Part shown: positions 13,813-23,000 of the stretch, in pieces | Numbering within the stretch: the stretch's first letter is position 1 | Layout of the letters: the number at the start of each line of letters is the position of its first letter | Assembly: GCA_030522415.1 (NCBI GenBank) | Contig: CM060108.1 | Span: forward strand, 34,699,256 to 34,763,255 | Length of the DNA: 64,000 nt | Direction: 5' to 3' | DNA from: Channallabes apus | Taxonomy: Eukaryota > Chordata > Actinopteri > Siluriformes > Clariidae | Notes under the pieces: generated by a model | What the model was told of the DNA's origin: nothing | What the model saw: the letters and a program-made list of their open reading frames with translations, nothing else | Database searches by the model: none | Made by a program: the position numbers and the translations under genes

Positions 13813-15728
13813 TAGGCTTGCTCTACATTACCTTGTTTTTTTTTCTTTCTTCCAAACCTTTGTAAAAATTAGAGCGAGAAAAGAAACGTCTTCTCTGAGA
13901 GGTAAACAGAAGCTAAACTTAAAGTACAGTGTGCAGGAGAGGGAGAGAGGGAGAGAAGGAGGGAGTGATCAGGCTAGAAAAAGTAGGGAGGGGGAAGCTG
14001 CAAGCTCGCTGTCTTTGGAAAATCCCCAAACTCCCTGTAGGTTCCGCCAGTCAAGGTGAAAAGCAGAGGACACACACGCACACACACCTCTCCTGCTGTT
14101 TCTGGGTCAGGGAAGCAGAAACATGCAGATGTTCAATCAGGCCTTCTAGGAATTGTATTATTTATCTAGTGTACAATACGCTTTATCTTATAATCAATAA
14201 TTATCTATTATTATACAACTAGTATATACAGTTGCAGTCCAAAGTATATACTGAACATAAGTGCCATGTCAATTATTTCTTTGAACTGCTCTTTTCATGG
14301 AGCAGAATGCCTGAATAACATACATCTTTAACCAGAAGGAAAAACTTCAGAAGTTTGTTCCAAATGTTTTCATTTATTTCAGACTTTCTGAGATCTATAC
14401 AGCCACTAATATTTGTTTGAATGTCCCTTCCTCTTTATCAGGCAACCAAACTTCTGATCGAATTACTCTTGGGTATCTGTCTGACCATTAAATGCCTCCT
14501 CCACATTTTGTTATGTTGCAGCCTTATTCCAAAATGGATTAAATTATTATTTTTCTTTCAGAATTCTATACATAACACCCCATAATGACAATGTGAAAAA
14601 AAGTTTACTTGAGGTTTTTGCAAATTTATAAAAACAAAACAAACAAAAAAACTGAGAAATCACATGTACATAAGTATTCACAGCCTTTGCTCAATACTTT
14701 GTCGATGCACCTTTGGCAGTACTGTAATTACAGCCTCAAGTCCTTTTGAATATGATGCCACAAGCTCGGCACACCTATCCTTGGCCACTTTCGCCCATTC
14801 CTCTTTGCAGCACCTCTCAAGCTCCATCAGGTTGGATGGGAAGCGTTGGTGCACAGCCATTTTAAGATCTCTCCAGAGATGTTCAATCGGATTCAAGTCT
14901 GGGCTCTGACTGGGCCACTCAAGGACATTCACAGAGTTGTTCTGAAGCCACTCCTTTGATGCCTTGGCTGTGTGCTTAGGGTCGTTGTCCTGCTGAAAGA
15001 TGAACCGTCGCCCCAGTCTGAGGTCAAGAGCGCTCTGGAGCAGATTTTCATCCAGGATGTCTCAGGATGGTTGTCCTTCTGGAATGTTCTCCTCTCTCCA
15101 CAGAGGACCTCTGGAGCTCTGACAGAGTGACTATCGGGTTCTTGGTCACCTCCCTGACTAAGGCCCTTCTCCCCCGATCGCTCAGTTTAGATAGCCGGCC
15201 CGCTTTAGGAAGAGTTCGGGTGGTTTCGAACTTCTTCCACTTACAGATGATGGAGGCCACTGTGCTCATTGGGACCTTCAAAGCAGCAGAAATTTTTCTG
15301 CAACCTGTACCACAGGTGGACTCCAATTAAGCTGCAGAAACATCTCAAGGATGATCAGTTAAAACAGGATGCGCCTGAGCTCAATTTTTATGTACATGTG
15401 CATTCCCAATTTTTTTATTTATAATAAATTAGCAAAAATCGCAAGTAAAATCTTTTCATGTTGTCATTATGGGGTGTTGTGTGTAGAATTCTGAGGAAAT
15501 TTTGGACCTGGCATTCATTGTGTTTTATTACACTCAATTACAGTGTAATCATTATTATTGGCAAAGACGAAACTCGATCTTAACTAAATAAAGAAAGCTG
15601 AATCTTTGTGGAACTGCTTAATTGCTTGCTCTCAGATCCTAATGGGACTCTAAATGAATTAAAGTTAAGAACACTTTCAAACAAAGTACATAACATTATT
15701 ATTATTATTATTATCATTATTATTATTA

Positions 15729-15777
<49 letters not shown>

Positions 15778-17153
15778 TTTTAGCAGTACACATGCATTGG
15801 TTTAAATAAAAAAACATACAAAAAAACATTATTCACAGCACAGTAATACAAACCTCTTGCTCATGCAGCATCAGAGAGCTACAGTATTGTGAATGCTAAT
15901 TTTGGAAATGAACTGTCCATCTGCCATTTTAGCTAATAAAGGGAAGAAATAAAGAAAAAATTTAATCATGCAAACTTTTAGACTTATAAGATTTTTTGGA
16001 AATCCACATTTCCAAATTATTTGTGGTTAATTAATTTTTAAGCAATGACTAAAGACTTTCTTAGATATTTGGGTTAAATCCCCCACCCAAAAAAAACACA
16101 TTTATCCTGTATTCAGGATCACAGGGGGCCTGGAGCCTATGCCAGGAGACTTAGGCCACAAGGCAGGGTACACCCTGGGCAGGGTGCCAATCCATCACAG
16201 GGAACACACACATACTTCTGGCAAATTGTGAAACCAATTAGCCTAATTTGCATGTTTTAGGGAGGACACCCACCAAGCACGGGGAGACTCCAAATGCAAA
16301 CTCCATGAACACACATACAGAAACCGAACCTGGCCGGGAATTGAACCCGCACCCCAAAGGTGCTAACAGTGCTAACCACTACACCACCAAGCCACCCAGT
16401 ACTCAGTTAGTAATCTAGTAATCAGTGTAAGGATCTATACACTAATGGAAGCTTTAAATCACTTTTGTAAGTCGCCCTGGATAAGAGTGTCTGCCAAATT
16501 CATTCATTCATTCATTTTCTATACCGCTTTATCCTGTATTTAGGGTCGCGGGGACCTGGAGCCTATCCCAGGAGACTCAGGGCACGAGGCAGGGTACACC
16601 CTGGACAGCGTGCCAATCCATTTTCTGCCAAATGCATAAATGTAAATGGCTTAAGGTGAATTATTTCGGATGTTTATGGTCGAAAAGTGCAACAGCACTA
16701 ATGGTCATAAAAATCCATAAAATGGAAAAATAAGGATAAACTAATTCTAGCCAATACTGTAATTTTATGTAGCCTCTTAGATTTTATGTCTATTTTTCAG
16801 CCCATGTTGCTGACACATCTATAACACACTAGCAGCACCAGTGATTAAGAAATTATCTTTCTTTTCTTTTCCCTTTTTTCTTTCCTCTCAACTATTCCAT
16901 CAGGCCCACTGCTTTGTCTATCAGAGATTGTGACAGCAAGCTCATTCTCATGTCAGAGCCTTGCTGCCTTGCTGCCTTGCTTTAACTGGCACATGAACGT
17001 CAGTGCCACCCCACCATCTGCACATTACTGCATCAGTTCATATACTGGGTCTACACCAGGCAACCAGAATCCAATTAGTGGAAATCTCAGCTGTGAGGGG
17101 AAAGTGAAGCAGAAAGTGATTGACGGTGTAAAGGTGTGCTTGTGCTTGTGCGT

Positions 17154-17184
<31 letters not shown>

Positions 17185-18694
17185 CGAGTCTGAGTGAATA
17201 GAGGCTCTGGTGTAATGTTGGCTCTGGTAAAGCAGTCTGAACTCAGTGAACAGTGTGTTGGATAGTGCCACCTACTGCCCAAAAATGATAATGCAGTTGG
17301 CATTACAGGAATTAAAAAGAAAAAAATATTACATATACGCAGTAAAACCCCTAGTGTTGATTTAGCACTTTCAGAGTTAATTCAGAGCTAACCCCATCTC
17401 TATAAACACTGTATAAACACATCATGTTAATTTAACACTCTCTGAGCATTTTGATGTGTAGGAAAAATAAATGAATAAAAGAAAGTCAGTAGATGAAGAT
17501 AAGCATCACATGGCACCTTCCCCACTTTCGGGGTGTATGTGAACTGCAAGCGGAACTTACAGTTCGCAGGGCAATAATTTGAGTGTCTCAGGAGGCCTGG
17601 AGCCTAACCAAAGGGACACGGGGCACTAGACAAGGTACATCCTGGATGATACGCCAATCCTTCATACATGCATGAACACTCTCCCACACTCAGTCACACA
17701 ATATGGGTAATTTGGCAATGCAAATTAGCCTACACTGCATGTCTTTGGACTATGGAAAGAACTCCTGGAGGAAACCCACCAAGCAAGCTCCACTCACACA
17801 GACCTAGGGTGGGACTCAAACCCTCAATCCCCACACTGCTATGGATAAATCAATTCTAATATAATCTTTGCTTAATCCACTGGGTTATTTGATGTCATGA
17901 ACCATGCTAGACATTGACTTCCAAACTACAGTTAAGTATTTAATAATTAATCAAAATTTGTTCCTTTGCATCAAAATGGATTTATTGTGTCTGATACAGT
18001 ATCTGACAAACCTGATAGCAAACCATTTAGAGTAGAAACAATTATAAACATGTTATAATCAAATTTTACAGCAATTACTACTGTATAATCGCAATTCCTA
18101 TTATTTTATAACATATTATATTATAAAGCACCACTGATGTCACACAGCCTCCCCTGTGGATGTAGATGAAGAAAGCTAGACAGTGATAGAGAGAAACTAT
18201 AACAGCAGGACAGCAGGGGCAGAAAAAGGATGACGAATAAACAGAATCAAAGCATGGGATGGGGTCCAAAAGGAACAAACTCATGAAGTAAGTTGAAGGA
18301 TGCAGATTTTGCTTCCATGCCGCATTGTTTTGAAGTGATTTTTCTTTTCTCTTTTTTTTTTTTTTCTTCAAATGAGCTCAGTGTGTTTGCTTGGCACCCC
18401 CCAGAGAACTGCTGAAGATCTGTTGCTCTTTGTTCATTGCTGGTTTATATAATCTTCTTGTCCCTGTCTCATCATACTTGCATGCACATTGTGGAGAGGG
18501 TCTTTATTACTAATGGACTCTGAGGGGAGCTTGTGCTTTAACAGGCCATGCTGGACCCTTTAGTGTTTAATGAGAAGGGAAGAGGGAGAGCAGAAACTCT
18601 GGCACTTTTTCAGAGGATCCTAATTGCTGCCTAATAGGCTCGTTCTTTATAGTGTAAAAAAAAATACTACTGTACATACTACACACCTATATTC

Positions 18695-18726
<32 letters not shown>

Positions 18727-18779
18727 CTTTCCATCTCTCTCTCTCTCCTTTCCATCTCTCTCTCTCTCTCTCTCTCCTT

Positions 18780-18810
<31 letters not shown>

Positions 18811-19001
18811 ATTTCTCTCTCTTGTCCTTTTATCTGTCTGTCCATTGTGAGACATGGATTTACCTTAGATAATTACTCACTCACTCAGTCATCATCTATA
18901 CCACTTTATCCTGTATACAGTACATAGTCACAGGGAGCCTATCCCAGGAAACGTAAGACACAAGGCAGGGTACTGGATGGGGTGCCAATCTATCACAGGG
19001 T

Positions 19002-19063
<62 letters not shown>

Positions 19064-19733
19064 AAAGACTCATTTATACACTCCAGGCAATTTGGCAACA
19101 CCAATTAGCCTAATCTACAGCACCCAGAGGAAGGGAGAACATGCAAACTCCATGCACACAGACCTCGAGGTGGGACCCTGGAGGTCCAAGGCCACAGTGC
19201 TAACCTCTAAGCCACTCTTCTAATTACTAAATTAGAGGAGGATGAAGGTTTGCTAAGCTCTTATTGTTTGCTTTCAGAGGTGTTTTACAGCAAGTACAAG
19301 ATGTAAGGGATAGACAAAAAGTGTCTAAATCAATCAGATATAATATAATGTAATGTGTGTGTGATTCTAGCAAGTGAAGCATAATTTGGAGCTTTTTCTT
19401 TTAAAAAAAAATTCACATCAGAATTACAAACGGAAATAAATTCCGCTCATGCCATTTATTAAGTAAAAAATACTCATATAATTTAAATGACTTATTAATC
19501 CTCCTGCTGCCAGTGCACATGTTCCAAACAACTAAAAGAAGAAAGAAAAAAAGGAAATAGAGGAAGTGAACTCCTTATTCAGCTTCTCAGCTCACCAGTC
19601 ACACCAAGGATCCCAATCAATCCTGAAAATTGGTTTGTTCCCTGACAAGGTTACAAAATGACAGCAAGGGGCTGGAGATGGAGGGAGTGCATGCAAGAGA
19701 GGGAGAAAAAATGAAGAATGGTTGAAGAAAAGA

Positions 19734-19770
<37 letters not shown>

Positions 19771-20009
19771 GAGCATGGTAAGAGGGAGAAAGAAGGATGA
19801 GGAGAGTGAGATGTTAGTCTTTGGTTACTGACAGGCTCAGATCCCCCACAGGGATTTACAGATTGGAGATGTTCAGTACTTTGTGGCCATAGTGGAAGAT
19901 TAGTCCTGCGCCCTGCTGCTGGACTAAAACCAGCTGATTAACTTTGCCGAAGTGTAATACCTCATGTAGAAAGTGTAGTGAATAAAATGAGGGGAAAAGA
20001 TAGGGAAAA

Positions 20010-20040
<31 letters not shown>

Positions 20041-23000
20041 ATGCGATGATTTTGATCATGAGGAGCAGTGCCTAATTTGTAAAGCACGAGTCTAGACAGA
20101 TATAATGCTGTGATCAACTTAACTTACACTATAAGTGGGACGTCTGAACTTAATGGAATCACATCATGTTTAAGCTTATAGGTCTTCAAGCAGCAAAGTG
20201 GACAATTTGGACACCTCAATGATAGCATGTTATCAAGCTATGCAGCTACAGTAACATACAGTTTTAACATACAGCTAACATGAGTTTCAGAGGGATTTAT
20301 TTTTTTAACAGCACAGAGTAGAGTCAGTGTTATAGATTTAACATTTAACATTTTGCAAATGTGTCCATGTTGAAGTAGTATGATACACTAATTTAAAGAA
20401 ATAACCTGATTTTGTAGGTGTTTCGCCTGCCATGCGGACGGCCCGGGTTCGATTCCAGCCAGTGCCCACACCCCAGCCACTGGATACAGTGCCGGTCCCA
20501 AGCCCGGATAAAATGGGAGGGTTGCGTCAGGAAGGGCATCCGGCGTAAAACCTGTGCCAAGTTGTAGTGCGGACTGGATATTCCGCTGTGGCGACCCCTT
20601 GCCGGGAGCAGCCGAAAGACCAACAACAACAACCTGATTTTGTAATTTACTCTTGCCGATGTGACTAGCCATTTTGGTTTGAATTTAAGATTGAGGATGA
20701 TGTCTCTGGTTGTGTATGATGTCATACTGTATGATACAGTATGCAATGACATGTAAATACATATATATATATATTTCATATATGTGTCTGTGTGCATATA
20801 TACTGTATATATGTATATATAAGTATTTTGGAATAAGCAGACAACTGTTAAGCAATTAGTAATTAGTTTATATATGTTTTTGTCTTGCAGGAACATTTCA
20901 CACCAGAATGTAAGTTCAAAGAGTGCGTGTTTGAAAACTACTACGTGACATACTCGTCCATCTTGTACCGGCAGACGCAATCTGGACGAGCCTGGTACAT
21001 CGGCATCAACCGAGATGGACAGGTCATGAAAGGCAACCGTGTGAAAAAAACAAAAGGAGCTGCACACTTCCTGCCAAAACTCATCGAAGGTGTGGTAGAC
21101 AATTTGCTAATATTAAACAGCATTTGTTTTACTAAGATTTTTTTTTAAGGATTATATTCTTGAACAGTTTCGTGTTTCTTTCAAAGAACTTTTGACGGTT
21201 GCGACACAACTTTTTAGGTTTACTATGTTCACTATGTCATTTAAAACTGCTCTTAATGTAAAAGTAACTGGCCATATTTATTGAGTACCAAGATGTTCTG
21301 AGCCAGGTCTACCATTGCCATGGTTTTAGTCTTATACTCCTCATGTGCCTCATGACATAGCTAACATTTACACTGCTCCACTATGACATTAAAACCGGTA
21401 AAGGAAATAACACTGATTATCTTATTACAGTGGCACCTGTCAAGGGGTAGAATATATTAGTAACAAATGAGTCAGTTTTGAAAATCAATGTGCTAGAAGT
21501 AGGAAAAACTCTCACAAAAGTTAAACTGTGATGGCTAGATACCTGGGTTGGAGGATCATTAAAACAACAGGTTTTAACGGGTGCTCCTGGAATGCACCAG
21601 TTAGTACCAAGGCCCGGTTTCCCCATAACGCACACTCTTAGTGGGCTAAGAAGACTCTTAAGATATATCTTACATAAAGTGATTACTTTTCTAAGTGTGT
21701 TTCTCGAACTGTCCCTTAGGAGTCTTCTTAAGTCGCTGCCTCTTACGTCCGATGTTACGCGGCGCTGTCTACAGTGAAGGTCCTGAATTAGCTGACATCA
21801 GTTGCTCAGGAATCGATTTTTGACTACTTTTGCATGACAGCGTTAAGAAAGACGGCACTTTCTGTGCAAATTAAACATTAAACTAAATTCTTCAAATAAC
21901 ATTTATTTCGACATGGGTTAACTTATCAATAACATGCCATAATAGACAAATATATAAATTAAATCACCAAACTCTTGCTAATATTTTTATGTAACCTGTA
22001 GTGATGGTGAAACGAACCGGGTATACAATCATAGTTGATTGACAAACAGCTGATAACACTCTTTGCCAACTTCAGAAACAATGTGAAGCATGTCAGTGGT
22101 GGATGTTGTATAGCGCACTATGGAATGAATACGATGAGATGACAGAGTGGAGGTTTCATACCCCTATCTCACCTACAGTACGAGGTTTTTGGTGCCGTGA
22201 TTACATTTCCATCTTACCATGCCAAAAAATTAAACATGTTTAACACGTGGAAGCTCGCGGACCTTGCAGATTTTCGCGGAACGTCGGGCAGTCACTCGAG
22301 GCGGCTCACGGTGCCTAACACCCCTATCTCACAGCGAGTCAAACCACATAGGTGATATAGTGGCATAAAGCATAACAATCACTCAGAAAAATGAACAGAT
22401 GTGGGGTATGAAAAGGACTGAAGTTTTGCCTAAAGGAAAACCTTACATGAGGTTTAGCACAACAACACGCTGTATCGCTCCCAATTTGTTTGCCACCTGT
22501 TCAATATTAAAAGTGATTGCCAATTTTAATGCATTAGTCACATTATGAAATAGGCTAATTAAAAGTCACTTTATTAGTTCTGATATCTAATATAAAAAAT
22601 TCTTAAACAGGCCTACAGTATATTCCATCATTAATATGACTTTAGCCCGATTCGGACAGGACTAGTTTTACAGGGGGTCGTTAGAGAAATTTCTGTGTCA
22701 CAGACGTACGTTGTGATTTTAATCCCGTCCGATTCTGCCATGTCTGTCTTTCTCTCACACGACCTCTGTAAAAATTCCAGAGCAAATTACCTACTGTTTT
22801 TCAGCAAAATCGGAGGTCCTCTGAGAAATCTGAATTCGTCTGAATGCGAATGTCTGTGATTGCCAAAAATGTTTTTTTTCCAAAATGCGTTTTCTTTTGT
22901 GTTTTGGTCAACGTGAGCTACTGTACTCTATCGGACCGTATCTCTAGTGCGCCGGTATTCAAGTTTGTGCACCAATAATGGATGTAGTTGTGGACGTGGT

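Larger units (their letters stand above)
2076..20890. other. large fgf11 intron (18.8 kb)
   Basis: Non-coding between two in-frame exons. It holds a near-complete Tc1 element, an internally deleted Tc1, a mariner-type non-autonomous element, a nested hAT/SINE cluster, at least eight SINE copies and several microsatellites, listed separately. The AT-rich stretches 2400-3650, 6820-8540, 8900-9720, 10910-12050 and 17850-18350 show nothing I can name, apart from a short repeat end near 7035-7151. Confidence 0.8.

Noticed and set aside
13229..14059. Long frames of Cys-Val, His-Thr or Ala-Cys repeats on both strands, also at 3546-3877, 10491-10789, 24400-24885 and 60060-60350
   Set aside because: They are translations of CA/GT microsatellites in several frames at once; no start, domain or splice evidence.
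20393..21067. 224-codon antisense frame across an fgf11 exon
   Set aside because: It runs through a SINE and antisense to a real exon; no family match.
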